Source: Nocardioides sp. Iso805N (lineage in GTDB: Bacteria > Actinomycetota > Actinomycetes > Propionibacteriales > Nocardioidaceae). Taken from it: DNA of 64,000 nucleotides. The stretch is taken from contig NZ_KB822584.1 of NCBI RefSeq assembly GCF_000364605.1, positions 1 to 64,000 of the forward strand. The letters run 5' to 3'. Numbering within the stretch: the stretch's first letter is position 1; each line of letters starts with the position of its first letter. The notes beneath the pieces are model-generated. The model saw only the letters and a list, made by a program, of their open reading frames with translations, made no database searches and was not told the DNA's origin. Positions 50,965-60,399 of this stretch are shown one piece after another. The position numbers and the translations under genes were made by a program.

Positions 50965-53900
50965 TCCAGCGCGATCACGCGGTCGACCCGGTCGAGCCCG
51001 GCCTCGGCGTGGGTGATCCACACGACCGCACGGTGGTCGTGGTCGAGCACCTCGGCCGCGAGGGCGTGCGCGGTCCCTGCGTCGAGGTGGGCCGTCGGCT
51101 CGTCGAGCACCAGCACGGGCTGGTCGGCGAGCAGGCTGCGGGCGATCGCCAGCCTTGCCCGTTCGCCGCCCGAGACGGCCGCGTTCCCGTCGCCGAGGTG
51201 GGTCTGTAGACCCGCCGGAAGCGCGTCGACCCACTCCCCCAGGTGCGCCTGGCGCAGTGCCTGCTCGACCTCCTCGTCGCTGCAGCCGGGCCTGGCGAAC
51301 CTGATGTTCTCGGCCAGCGTCGAGGTGAAGACGTACGGGTCGTCGTCGACCAGGCCGACCCGCGCGCGGACCGAGGCTGCGGCCAGGTCGCGGTAGTCGG
51401 TGCCGTCGAGGGCGACACCACCGGCGTCCGGATCCAGGAACCGCAGCAGCAGGGCCGCGAGCGTGCTCTTTCCCGAGCCGGAGGGACCGACCACCGCCAC
51501 GCTGTCGCCTGGCTCGAGGCGCAACGCGGGCAGCTCACGGTCGCGAGCCCGAAGCGCGGCGGCCGTGATCGTGCTGCCCTCGGGCAGCGGCTCGGGGGTG
51601 GCGCTCTCGCTGATCGCCGGTGGCTGGTCGGTCAGCTCCCGCAGTCGCGCTGCAGCGGCGGCGCCCCGTGCGGAGGCCGCGCCGGCGTCGGCGAGGGTGG
51701 TGCCCGCCTCGGCGAGGGCGAGCGGCAACAGCAGTAGCAAGGTGAGCACGGGGCCACTCAGCTCCCCGGACGCGACCTGCCCGCGCAGCAGCAGCGCGAT
51801 CGCCGCGACGCCGATGCCGGCACCGGCCAGCACCAAGGCACGGGCGCCACCGAGCCAGACGGCAGCCGTCCCGGTCGCGGCGGCCGAGTCCCTGCCGGCA
51901 CGCGTCACCGCGTCGACGGCCCGCTCCTGGGCACCCCACATCCGCAGCTCGTCGGCGGTCTGGGCGACCTCCACCACAGCCTCGGAGAGCACGGCTCGCG
52001 CCGCCACCGCCCGTTCCTCGGCGCGCGCGGCACCGGCCCGGGCCAGCGCGAAGGCAGCGGCTGCCACCAGCGCACCGAAGGCCACCGCCACACCGGCGCT
52101 CGGACGGATCAGCGCGGCGCACAGAGTCGTGAGCAGCGCTGTCACGACGTACGACCGGACGGGCAGGCGCACCCGCAGCTCGGTGTCCAGGACCGCATCG
52201 ACGTCGTCGACCACAGCGGCAAGTACGTCGCCGCGCCGCCTGCCGAGCCGACCAGGCACCAGCGGCACCAACGCGTCGTAGACCGCCACCCGCCGCTGCG
52301 CCAGCAGTCGTAGCGCACGGTCATGGGAGCTCAGCCGCTCCAGGTAGCGCAGTCCGGGTCGAGCCAGGCCGAACGTCCTGACCGCCACCATCGCCACCGT
52401 CAGCGTCAGGATCGCGGGCCGAGCATCAGCCCGCACGATCAGCCAACCCGCCGTCGCCGTCAGCGCGATGCCACACACCGACGCCAGACCCCCCAGCACA
52501 GCTGCCCCCCACCCGCTGCCAACCCGCCGGGCGCGGCCCCGGTCCGCCGGTCGTCGCCCGCGGGGGTGCCGCGCGGGCGCGGCCGCAGCCGGAGCGGAGG
52601 CGCCACGGTCCGCTGGGCGGGGCCCGAGGGGGTGCCGCGCGGGCGCTGCCGCAGCCGGAGCGGAGGCGCCACGGTCCGCTGGGCGGGGCCCGAGGGGGTG
52701 CCGCGCGGGCGCTGCCGCAGCCGGAGCGGAGGCGACGAAGGAGCCGTAGTGGAGCGAGGCCTGCCCGCCGGCGCTCCCTCGAGCCCCGCCCGGCGCCACC
52801 GACACCGAATCCGACACCGGCGACAGCTCCACAACATGATCCGCAAGCTCCACCAACGCCGGCCGATGCGCGACCACCAGCACCCCACGATCCCGCCCCC
52901 ACCGCGCAACGGTGCGCGCGATGATCTGCTCGGTCGCCGGATCCAGGTGCGCGGTCGGCTCGTCGAGCAGCACCCACGGCCGTCGGGAGAGACCGATCCG
53001 CGCCAGCGCGAGTCGAGCCCGCTCCCCAGCGGAGAGGCTGTGGCCGTCCTCGGCCAGGTCGGTGTCCAGGCCGTTGGGCAGCTCCGCCACCCGGTCGGCC
53101 AGGGCCACCTCGCCCAGCTCCGCCCAGAGCTCTTCGTCGGTCGCGTCGGACCGCGCGAGCCGGAGGTTGTCGGCGATGCTGCCCGCGACGAACACCGGCC
53201 GCTGCGGGAGCAGGGCGATCCGATCGGACGGCGGGCGGCGTACGTCGCCGGAGCTGGGCTCCAGCCTGCCGGCGAGTACGTCGAGGAGGGTGGACTTGCC
53301 ACACCCCGACGGACCGGTGAGGGCGGTGACGCCCCGGCTCGGGACGATCAGCGACACCGGCGCGAGCGCGGCCTGGCCTCGATCGGGATAGGTCACCGAC
53401 ACGGCGGTGGCGGACAACTCCGAGCCGGTCGGTACGCCGGGCGACACGTCAGGCGACCCGGCGCTCTCCGCCGCCACGGAAGGCACCGGCAGCGCCGCCG
53501 CGGCCTCGAAGGTCGCGCTCCCCTCGGCGGCGGCGTGGAACTCCGACCCTGCCCGGCGCAGCGGCCAGTAGGCCTCCGGGGCGAGCAGCAGCACGACCAG
53601 CGCGGTGTGCAGGTCGAGCCGGCCGTCGGCCAGCCGGATGCCGACGGTGACGGCCACCAGTGCCACCGAGATGGTCGCCACCAGCTCCAGGATCGCCGCG
53701 GAGGCGAATGCGACCCGCAGGGTCGCGAGATTGCGCAGCCGATAGCGGTCGGTGACCTCGGCGATCGAGGCCGACTGGGCCTCGGCCCGGCGGAAGGCGA
53801 CCAGCGTCGGCAGCCCGCGCATCACGTCGAGGAAGTGCCCGGCCAGCGTCTGCAGGGCCCGCCATTGTCGCTGCGCCCGATCGCGGGTGGCCAGGCCGAC

Positions 53901-54365
53901 CAGGATGCCGAAGACCGGGATCAGCGGCAGCGTGAGCAGCACGATCAGCCCGCTGAGGGGGTCGAGCACCGCGATCACCGCCAGCGTGATCACCGGCAGC
54001 ACCACGGCCAGCACCAACGCCGGAACGTAGCGGGTCAGGTACGGCTCGGCCGCGCTCACCCCGCGGGTGGCCAGCACCGCCGCCTCCCCCGTCGAGCCCG
54101 TACGCCGCAGGTCGCGCTCGCCCAGCAGCGCGGTCACGACCCGGCGCCGCAGGCCCGCCCCGACCGCGCCGGCCGCGCGGGCGGCAGCCACGTCGCCGAC
54201 CCAGCCGAGCAACCCGCGCACGGCGAAGACCGCCACCGTGACGGCCGCCCAGGAGGCGACCCGCCCCGCTGGGTCGTGGTGGATCACCGCCAGCACCAGG
54301 GCCGTCACCACGAACGCCTGGGCCACCAGCGCCGCCGCTCCGGCGACGCCGACCGCGACGACCAC
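50940..54365 (-). CDS. cydDC: Fused CydD-CydC heterodimeric ABC transporter
   Basis: This 1141-residue protein (counted from GTG 54365) joins the two halves of the thiol/heme-related exporter needed for cytochrome bd assembly. The first half has six membrane helices and an ATPase with GPSGCGKST, LSAGERARLALARI and LLDEPTAHLD. A low-complexity linker with a 66-base repeat follows. The second half begins near GWGAAVLGGLASVCGIALTA and ends with GPSGSGKST, VSGGERARLAIAR and VLDEPTAHLD. Coding-like sequence (RPSDPRLRAQLAPARRSLSV) continues upstream in frame to a CTG at 54425, so the true start may overlap the cydB stop codon. Fusion of the two is known in actinobacteria. Confidence 0.93.
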   Translation of the reverse strand: MVVAVGVAGAAALVAQAFVVTALVLAVIHHDPAGRVASWAAVTVAVFAVRGLLGWVGDVAAARAAGAVGAGLRRRVVTALLGERDLRRTGSTGEAAVLATRGVSAAEPYLTRYVPALVLAVVLPVITLAVIAVLDPLSGLIVLLTLPLIPVFGILVGLATRDRAQRQWRALQTLAGHFLDVMRGLPTLVAFRRAEAQSASIAEVTDRYRLRNLATLRVAFASAAILELVATISVALVAVTVGIRLADGRLDLHTALVVLLLAPEAYWPLRRAGSEFHAAAEGSATFEAAAALPVPSVAAESAGSPDVSPGVPTGSELSATAVSVTYPDRGQAALAPVSLIVPSRGVTALTGPSGCGKSTLLDVLAGRLEPSSGDVRRPPSDRIALLPQRPVFVAGSIADNLRLARSDATDEELWAELGEVALADRVAELPNGLDTDLAEDGHSLSAGERARLALARIGLSRRPWVLLDEPTAHLDPATEQIIARTVARWGRDRGVLVVAHRPALVELADHVVELSPVSDSVSVAPGGARGSAGGQASLHYGSFVASAPAAAAPARHPLGPRPADRGASAPAAAAPARHPLGPRPADRGASAPAAAAPARHPRGRRPADRGRARRVGSGWGAAVLGGLASVCGIALTATAGWLIVRADARPAILTLTVAMVAVRTFGLARPGLRYLERLSSHDRALRLLAQRRVAVYDALVPLVPGRLGRRRGDVLAAVVDDVDAVLDTELRVRLPVRSYVVTALLTTLCAALIRPSAGVAVAFGALVAAAAFALARAGAARAEERAVAARAVLSEAVVEVAQTADELRMWGAQERAVDAVTRAGRDSAAATGTAAVWLGGARALVLAGAGIGVAAIALLLRGQVASGELSGPVLTLLLLLPLALAEAGTTLADAGAASARGAAAAARLRELTDQPPAISESATPEPLPEGSTITAAALRARDRELPALRLEPGDSVAVVGPSGSGKSTLAALLLRFLDPDAGGVALDGTDYRDLAAASVRARVGLVDDDPYVFTSTLAENIRFARPGCSDEEVEQALRQAHLGEWVDALPAGLQTHLGDGNAAVSGGERARLAIARSLLADQPVLVLDEPTAHLDAGTAHALAAEVLDHDHRAVVWITHAEAGLDRVDRVIALDQEISPSR
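52538..52734 (-). repeat. 66-base in-frame tandem repeat in the CydDC linker
   Basis: Full copies begin at 52582 and 52648, with a partial diverged copy before them and 21 bases of a further copy at 52714; about three units in total. The period is exactly 22 codons and encodes an Ala/Pro/Arg-rich segment (ASAPAAAAPARHPLG then PRPADRG). The two full copies look identical, suggesting recent duplication. It lies between the two halves of CydDC and is predicted cytoplasmic and disordered. Confidence 0.85.
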
Positions 54366-54421
54366 CGAGAGCGATCGGCGAGCGGGAGCCAGCTGCGCCC
54401 GCAGGCGCGGGTCGGAGGGTC

Positions 54422-55432
54422 TCAGTGGACGAGCTCCTCACTCGGGATGTGGTGCACCGACAGCCGGCGGCGGAAGACCCAGTAGGTCCAGCCCTGGTAG
54501 AGCACCACCAGCGGGGTGAAGATCACCGCGATGATGGTCATCACCCTCAGCGTGTAGTGGGTGGCCGAGGCGTTGTACACGGTCAGCGAGACCCCGTCAG
54601 CCAGCGTCGTGGGCATCACCATCGGGAAGAGCGCCTCGAACAGACCGGCCACCGCCAGCGCCAGGGCCAGGAATGTCCCTGCGAAGGCCCACCCCTCCTT
54701 GCCCAGGGTGGCGGAGAGGACCCCGCCGACCAGGCACGCGGCCGCGCCGATGAACAGGACGGCCGAGGTCAGGTCCCCGGTGTGCACCTCGACCCAGAGC
54801 AGGAAGACCACCGCTACCACCGCGGCCACGACGCCGAGGGCGATGGCCAGGCGTCGCGCCCGGTACCGGATCTCCCCGTCGGTCTTCAGCGCGATGAACA
54901 TCGCGCCGTGGGTGAGGAAGAGGAACAGCGTCGTCAGGCCGCCGAGGATCCCGATCGGGTTGAGCAGGGTCCAGATCGTCCCGGTGAAGTTCATGTCTGC
55001 GTCGATCGGCACACCGCGCACGATGTTGGCGAAGGCCACACCCCACAGCACAGCCGGTACGAGCGAGCCGACCACGATGGCGCGATCCCACCAGGCCTGC
55101 CAGCTCGGGTCGGAGCGCTGGTGGCGGAACTCGAAGGCGACACCGCGCACGATCAGGGCCAGCAGGATCAGCAGCAGCGGCAGGTAGAAGCCGGAGAACA
55201 GCGTCGCGTACCACTCCGGGAAGGCCGCGAACGTCGCCCCACCGGCGGTGAGCAGCCACACCTCGTTGCCATCCCAGACCGGCCCGATGGTGTTGATCAT
55301 CAGCCGGCGCTCGCGGTCGTCGCGGGCCAGCACCGGGAGCAGCATGCCGACCCCGAAGTCGAAGCCCTCGAGGACGAAGTAGCCCATCCACAGCAACGCG
55401 ATGAGGCAGAACCAGACGGTGGTCAGCTCCAT
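54422..55432 (-). CDS. cydB: Cytochrome bd ubiquinol/menaquinol oxidase subunit II
   Basis: This 336-residue membrane protein has eight helices and the standard landmarks: LWMGYFVLEGFDFGVGMLLP at the start, GPVWDGNEVWLLTAGGATFA, the WDRAIVVGSLVPAVLWG block and RVMTIIAVIFTPLVVLYQGW in the last helices. It pairs with CydA to form the oxygen-reducing bd complex. It follows cydA after 10 bases, and cydDC follows directly, the usual order of the cydABDC operon. Confidence 0.96.
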   Translation of the reverse strand: MELTTVWFCLIALLWMGYFVLEGFDFGVGMLLPVLARDDRERRLMINTIGPVWDGNEVWLLTAGGATFAAFPEWYATLFSGFYLPLLLILLALIVRGVAFEFRHQRSDPSWQAWWDRAIVVGSLVPAVLWGVAFANIVRGVPIDADMNFTGTIWTLLNPIGILGGLTTLFLFLTHGAMFIALKTDGEIRYRARRLAIALGVVAAVVAVVFLLWVEVHTGDLTSAVLFIGAAACLVGGVLSATLGKEGWAFAGTFLALALAVAGLFEALFPMVMPTTLADGVSLTVYNASATHYTLRVMTIIAVIFTPLVVLYQGWTYWVFRRRLSVHHIPSEELVH

Positions 55433-55442
55433 GTCAGTCTCC

Positions 55443-56891
55443 TCAGTACGCGAAGGTCAGCGGCTGGTCGTCGTCGTCGCGACCGATGTCGCGCCAACGC
55501 AGGTCCGGCGGCTCGACGTACGGGTCGGCACCCTTGCGGATGAAGTGCAGCAGCAGCTTGACCTCGACGACGGCGAGCACGGCATAGATCAGGGTGAGCC
55601 CCAGGATCGAGATCCATGCCTCTGTCGGGCTCACGTTCGGGGAGACGGCCGAGCTGGTCTGCATGAGGCCGAAGACGACCCACGGCTGGCGGCCCATCTC
55701 GGTGAAGATCCAGCCGACCGAGTTGCCGAAGAGCGCGAACAGCGGAGCCAGCACCGCGACCCAGCTGTACCAGCGCCAGGTCGGTGCTCGACCGCGCCGG
55801 GTCAGGAAGGCCAGCAGCACAGCGCCGGCGACACCGGTGGCGCCGAGCCCCATCATCCAGCGGAAGGACCAGTAGGTGACCGGGATGATCGGGGTGTAGT
55901 CGCCGGGACCGAACTTCTGCTCGTACTGCTTCTGCAGGTCGTTGATGCCCTGCACCTTCTCGTTGAAGTGCCCGGTCGCGAGGAACGAGAGCAGGCAGGG
56001 CACCTCGACGGCGAACTTCTTGTGCTTGCCGTCGCGCGTCCCGATGGTGAAGACCGAGAACGGCGCACAGGTGTCGGAGGTATCCCAGAGCGCCTCGGCG
56101 GAGGCCATCTTCATCGGCTGTACGTCGGTCATGATCTTGCCCTGGATGTCACCGGTGAACGCGACCCCGACGAACGCCAGGACCGCCACGACCGCGCCGA
56201 GCCGGATGCCGCGGCCGTACAGGACCCGGTCGCCCTCGGCCTGCTCCCCCGCCTCCTTGGCCCGGCGACCGTAGAGCCAGCCGCAGACCGCCACCAGGAA
56301 GACAGCCGCCGTCATGTAGGAGGCGAGCACCACGTGCGGGAAGGTGCCCAGCTGGACCTTGTTGAACATGACCGCCCAGAAGTCGGTCAGCTCTGCCCTG
56401 CCGGTGGCCTTGTTGTAGACGTAGCCGACCGGGTGCTGCATCCAGGAGTTGGCCGCCAGGATGAACCAGGACGACGCCAGCGTGCCGAAGTGCACGATCC
56501 ACATGAAGGACACGTGCAGCTTCCGCGGCACCTTGTCCCAGCCGAAGATCCAGAGTCCGATGAAGGTGGACTCCAAGAAGAACGCCAGCAGCGCCTCCAT
56601 CGCGAGTGGCGCGCCGAAGACGTCGCCCACGAAGCGGGAGTAGTCCGACCAGTTCATGCCGAACTGGAACTCCTGCACGATGCCGGTCACCACCCCCATC
56701 GCGATGTTGATGAGGAAGAGCTTGCCGATGAACTTCGTCAGCCGCAGCCAGTCGTCGCGACCGGTGCGCAGCCACATCGTCTCCATCAGGGCGACCAGGG
56801 CGCTGAGGCCGATCGTCAGGGGGACGAACAGGAAGTGGTAGACGGTGATGATGCCGAACTGCCACCGAGCGATGTCGAGGACGCTATCCAC
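55443..56891 (-). CDS. cydA: Cytochrome bd quinol oxidase subunit I
   Basis: The GTG at 56891 starts a 482-residue protein with about nine helices. H19 (TVYHFLFVPLT) ligates heme b595, a second His lies in GTFPHVVLAS, and GRQPWVVFGLMQT carries the quinol-site motif near residue 390. The Q-loop (around FNEKVQGINDLQKQYEQKFG) is of the short type, as in actinobacteria and firmicutes. CydA is the catalytic subunit with the three hemes and works at low oxygen. It is the first gene of cydA-cydB-cydDC behind a Rex-like operator. Confidence 0.97.
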   Translation of the reverse strand: MDSVLDIARWQFGIITVYHFLFVPLTIGLSALVALMETMWLRTGRDDWLRLTKFIGKLFLINIAMGVVTGIVQEFQFGMNWSDYSRFVGDVFGAPLAMEALLAFFLESTFIGLWIFGWDKVPRKLHVSFMWIVHFGTLASSWFILAANSWMQHPVGYVYNKATGRAELTDFWAVMFNKVQLGTFPHVVLASYMTAAVFLVAVCGWLYGRRAKEAGEQAEGDRVLYGRGIRLGAVVAVLAFVGVAFTGDIQGKIMTDVQPMKMASAEALWDTSDTCAPFSVFTIGTRDGKHKKFAVEVPCLLSFLATGHFNEKVQGINDLQKQYEQKFGPGDYTPIIPVTYWSFRWMMGLGATGVAGAVLLAFLTRRGRAPTWRWYSWVAVLAPLFALFGNSVGWIFTEMGRQPWVVFGLMQTSSAVSPNVSPTEAWISILGLTLIYAVLAVVEVKLLLHFIRKGADPYVEPPDLRWRDIGRDDDDQPLTFAY

Positions 56892-56923
56892 AGTCCCGAC
56901 GATCCTCCTCCGTCCCTGAAATT

Positions 56924-56969
56924 CTCAAACGCGGCGCTCGTGAATAAATTCACAAGAGCCGCGTCTGAG
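56924..56969 (-). promoter_or_regulatory. Rex-type operator in front of cydA
   Basis: On the - strand TGTGAATTTATTCACG (56939-56954) matches the redox regulator Rex operator TGTGAA-N4-TTCACA at 11 of 12 positions. It is the centre of a longer imperfect palindrome with 21-base arms (18 of 21 matching: CTCAAACGCGGC and GCCGCGTCTGAG in outline). The site starts 33 bases upstream of the cydA start codon. Rex represses cyd genes in Streptomyces when the NADH/NAD ratio is low. Confidence 0.8.
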
Positions 56970-57006
56970 CGTGGATCGAGGATTTCGGGCGGTCCCGGAG
57001 GCCGGG

Positions 57007-58395
57007 TCAGGCCCCGCTGAGGAAGCTCAGCAGGTCCCCCCGCGTCAGTACGCCGACGGGCTTGCCGTCCTCGTGCACGAGGACGGCGTCCGAGCCTTCC
57101 AGGAGCTGCACCGCGGCCTGGGTGTCCTCGGTGGCGCCGATCGTGGGCAGCGGCGCGCTCATGTGCTGCTCGACCGGGTCGGTGAGGTGCGCGTCCCCGG
57201 CGAACAGCGCGTCGAGCAGGCTCCGCTCCGAGACCGAGCCGGCGACCTCCGCGGCGACGATCGGCGGCTCGGCACGCACGACCGGCATCTGGCTGACGCC
57301 GTACTCGCGCAGGATGTGGATCGCCTCCGCCACCGTCTCGCTCGGGTGGGTGTGCACCAGCGCCGGGAGCGCGCCGGACTTGCCCCGGAGAACGTCCCCG
57401 ATCGTCTGGCTGGCCTGGTCGGCACCGGTCGGGAAGCCGTACTGCGCCAGCCAGTCGTCGTTGAAGACCTTCGTCAGGTAGCCGCGGCCCGAGTCAGGCA
57501 GCAGCACCACGATCACCGCGTCATGCTCGCCGGCCTCGGCGAGCTCGTGGGCGAGCTGCTTGGCGGCGTAGGCAGCCATCCCGCTCGAACCGCCGACCAG
57601 GAGCGCCTCCTCGCGGGCCAGCCGCCGGGTGAAGGCGAAGGAGTCGGCATCGGAGACCTCGATGATCCGGTCGGCGATGTCGCGGTCGTAGGTCTCCGGC
57701 CAGAAGTCCTCGCCCACGCCCTCGACCAGGTAGGGCCGGCCCGTGCCGCCGCTGTAGACACTGCCCGCCGGGTCGGCGCCGATGACCTGGACGCCTGAGT
57801 CCTGCTCCTTCAGGTAGCGGCCGATGCCGCTGATCGTGCCGCCGGTTCCGACGCCGGCCACGAAGTGGGTGATCCGACCCTCGGTCTGCTTCCAGATCTC
57901 GGGACCGGTGGTCTCGTAGTGCGAGCGCGGGTTGTGCGGGTTGGAGTACTGGTCGGGCTTCCAGGCGCCGGGTTGCGAGGCGAGACGGTCGCTGACGTTG
58001 TAGTAGGAGTCGGGGTGCTCTGGCGGGACGGCCGTCGGGCAGACCACCACCTCGGCGCCGTACGCCTTGAGCACGTTGCGCTTGTCCTCGCTGACCTTGT
58101 CCGGGCAGACGAAGACGCACTTGTAGCCCTTGCGCTGGGCCACCATCGCCAGACCGACGCCGGTGTTGCCCGAGGTCGGCTCCACGATGGTGCCACCGGG
58201 CTGCAGCGCACCGGAGGCCTCGGCGGCCTCGATCATCCGGGTGGCGATCCGGTCCTTCACCGAGCCGCCGGGGTTGAGGTATTCCACCTTGGCCAGGACG
58301 ATCGGTCCCTGCTTCGGCAATCCGTCCAGTGAGCGATCGAGCCTCAGCAGCGGGGTGTTGCCGATGAGGTCGAGCAGCGAGTCCACGTACTCCAT
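57007..58395 (-). CDS. cbs: Cystathionine beta-synthase
   Basis: From the ATG at 58395 this is 462 residues. It condenses serine and homocysteine to cystathionine. The PLP Lys is K47 in NPGGSVKDRI; EPTSGNTGVGLA and GVGTGGTISG bind the cofactor phosphate, and the active-site region has ETTGPEIW. Two CBS domains (about 335-460: DVLRGKSGALPALVH, ESVSERSLLDAL-like, GVLTRGDLLSFLSG) follow, a regulatory layout also found in mycobacterial Cbs. No heme-binding N-terminus is present. The frame continues upstream but the extension overlaps the SGNH gene and is not used. Confidence 0.96.
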   Translation of the reverse strand: MEYVDSLLDLIGNTPLLRLDRSLDGLPKQGPIVLAKVEYLNPGGSVKDRIATRMIEAAEASGALQPGGTIVEPTSGNTGVGLAMVAQRKGYKCVFVCPDKVSEDKRNVLKAYGAEVVVCPTAVPPEHPDSYYNVSDRLASQPGAWKPDQYSNPHNPRSHYETTGPEIWKQTEGRITHFVAGVGTGGTISGIGRYLKEQDSGVQVIGADPAGSVYSGGTGRPYLVEGVGEDFWPETYDRDIADRIIEVSDADSFAFTRRLAREEALLVGGSSGMAAYAAKQLAHELAEAGEHDAVIVVLLPDSGRGYLTKVFNDDWLAQYGFPTGADQASQTIGDVLRGKSGALPALVHTHPSETVAEAIHILREYGVSQMPVVRAEPPIVAAEVAGSVSERSLLDALFAGDAHLTDPVEQHMSAPLPTIGATEDTQAAVQLLEGSDAVLVHEDGKPVGVLTRGDLLSFLSGA

Positions 58396-58507
58396 GGCGC
58401 CACCGTATGCGATCCAGCGCGACCGGCGGGCACGCCGGCACTCGATCGCACGCGACGAGTGGCCGGGGCGCGCACCGGCCGCCGCCGGCATTTCGTAGGG
58501 TTGGCTC

Positions 58508-59482
58508 GTGACGCGAGCAGGAGGACGATCACGCACCGCGCTGCGGATCGGCAGTTGGCTGGCAGCCGCCGGCGGCGTAGCCGTCGGGGTGATCGCCGCC
58601 GAGGCCAAGTTCGCGCACGCGACCATCAACGCCGTCGACCTGATCCCGCCGCCCGACCCCACCGGCACGTACGGCGCCGACGGGCCGCGCGCGGAGGAGC
58701 CGCCGATCACTGTTGCCGTGCTCGGCGACTCCAGCGCCGCGGGCTACGGGCTCGAGGTCGCCGCGCAGACACCCGGTGCGCTGGTCGGCCAGGGTGTCGC
58801 GGACTGGTCGGGACGCAAGATCCTGCTGCGTGACCTGGCCGTGGTGGGCGCCGTCTCCGCCGAGCTCGACGAGCAGGTGGATCGCGCGCTCGCGCTCGAC
58901 GCCGATGTCGCGATCATCCTGATCGGCGCCAACGACGTGGTCCGGATGGTGCGACCCACCGTCGCCGTCTCGCACCTGGTGCGGGCCGTCGAGCGGCTGC
59001 GCGCCGGCGGGGTCGCGGTGCTGGTCGGCACCGTGCCCGATCTCGGCTCGATCAAGCCGATCCTGCCGCCGCTGCGGCACATCGCCCGTGCCTGGTCGCG
59101 GCGGATCGCCGCCGAGCAGACCATCCGGGTGGTGCGCGCCGGCGGGCGGACGGTCTCGCTCGCCGACATCCTGGGTCCGGAGTTCACCGCGGACCGGGAC
59201 TTCTTCTTCGGCCCGGACAGGTTCCACCCCTCCGTCGCGGGCTACGCCGCGCTGGCCGAGGTGCTGCTGCCCTCGACCCTGGCGGCGCTGGGGTTGCTCG
59301 GTGACGAGCAGGCCGAGCTGGCGACCTACCGTGGCCAGCCGGCCCTGCCGATCGCCGCCGCCACGCTGCGAGCCGTCAACGTCCCCGGTACCGAGCTCGG
59401 CTCGGTACCGAAGCCACGAGGCCGCCTGGGACGGCTCTGGGTGAGCGTCGCCAGGCGGCCTCGGGCTCGCCGGTCGGGTTGA
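58508..59482 (+). CDS. SGNH/GDSL hydrolase with N-terminal signal or anchor
   Basis: This 324-residue protein starts at the GTG at 58508. A hydrophobic stretch (IGSWLAAAGGVAVGVIAAEA) near the N-terminus serves as a signal or anchor. VAVLGDSSAAGYGLE is the catalytic Ser block, IILIGANDVVRMV has the Asn, and FHPSVAGYAALAEVL the Asp/His dyad of an SGNH esterase or lipase. Substrate is unknown. The C-terminus is basic (RPRARRSG). Its stop codon is directly adjacent to the end of the convergent BI-1 gene. Confidence 0.9.
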   Translation: MTRAGGRSRTALRIGSWLAAAGGVAVGVIAAEAKFAHATINAVDLIPPPDPTGTYGADGPRAEEPPITVAVLGDSSAAGYGLEVAAQTPGALVGQGVADWSGRKILLRDLAVVGAVSAELDEQVDRALALDADVAIILIGANDVVRMVRPTVAVSHLVRAVERLRAGGVAVLVGTVPDLGSIKPILPPLRHIARAWSRRIAAEQTIRVVRAGGRTVSLADILGPEFTADRDFFFGPDRFHPSVAGYAALAEVLLPSTLAALGLLGDEQAELATYRGQPALPIAAATLRAVNVPGTELGSVPKPRGRLGRLWVSVARRPRARRSG

Positions 59483-60340
59483 TCAGCGGTTCGTCACGAT
59501 GGCCAGGATGCGCAGCAGGTTGGTGTAGATCCAGACCAGGCTGACCGTGATCGCGAACGCCGCGCGCCAGGACTCGCGCTCCGGCAGGCCGTTGCGGACG
59601 CCCTGCTCGACGAAGTCGAAGTCCATCACGAGCATGAAGACGCCGAGCGCCAGGCCGATCATCGCGGTGAGCAGGCCGAGCGCGCCGAAGCCGAACAGCC
59701 CCAGGCTCGACCCGAACAGGCCGAGGACCAGCTCGAGCACCGCGAGGCCGATCATGCCCAGGACGGCACCCATCACCATCGTGCGGAACTTGTTGCCGAC
59801 CTTGATGTCGAAGTACTTGTATGCCGCCAGCGTGCCGGCGAAGGCGGCGAAGGTGCCCAGGACGGCGCCGGTGACGACGCCACTGCCGAACTGCGCGTCG
59901 AAGGCCTTGCTCAGCGCGCCGAGCGCGACGCCCTCGAAGGCGGCGAACACGAGCACCAGCGCCGGGCTGATGATCTTCTTGAACGAGTTGACCATCGAGA
60001 GCACGAAGGCGCCGAGGCTGCCGATCATGGCGGCGCTGTAGACGGCGCTGAGACCCTCGTTCGTCGTGATCGAGGGCGTCATCACCCATGTCAGGGCGGC
60101 GGCCACGATCACGACGACCAGGCTGATGCCGGTCCGCTGCACGACGGTGTCGATCGTCATCGGGCCGGTGGTGCGCGTCGGCGCACTCGGAGCGCCCGGC
60201 GTGCCGACGCTCCAGGTGGACGGGTCGCTGCCGTAACCGGAGTGACCCGCGCCGTTCCCGGCGTACGTCGCGTTGCCGTAGGCGTTGTAGCCGGACTTGA
60301 ACTCATCCGAGTTGCGGAACACCGGGTTGTTGCTTGGCAT
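59483..60340 (-). CDS. Bax inhibitor-1/YccA family membrane protein
   Basis: From the ATG at 60340, preceded by AAGGAGAGACC, this is 285 residues. A polar Gly/Ser/Asn-rich cytoplasmic N-terminus (about 60 residues) precedes seven helices: FEGVALGALSKAFDA, DFVEQGVRNGLPERESWRAA and LVWIYTNLLRILAIV are characteristic of the BI-1/YccA family. These proteins affect membrane protein quality control or calcium leak. Length and helix number fit. It is a single gene convergent with the SGNH hydrolase. Confidence 0.92.
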   Translation of the reverse strand: MPSNNPVFRNSDEFKSGYNAYGNATYAGNGAGHSGYGSDPSTWSVGTPGAPSAPTRTTGPMTIDTVVQRTGISLVVVIVAAALTWVMTPSITTNEGLSAVYSAAMIGSLGAFVLSMVNSFKKIISPALVLVFAAFEGVALGALSKAFDAQFGSGVVTGAVLGTFAAFAGTLAAYKYFDIKVGNKFRTMVMGAVLGMIGLAVLELVLGLFGSSLGLFGFGALGLLTAMIGLALGVFMLVMDFDFVEQGVRNGLPERESWRAAFAITVSLVWIYTNLLRILAIVTNR

Positions 60341-60399
60341 GGTCTCTCCTTGGAGGCCGGTGGCTGTCATCGCCCTGACAACAGCCTGACAGCACCATC

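Noticed and set aside
52538..52734. CRISPR array
   Set aside because: The 66-base repeat is contiguous without spacers and in frame inside CydDC; no other spaced repeats were seen anywhere in the window.
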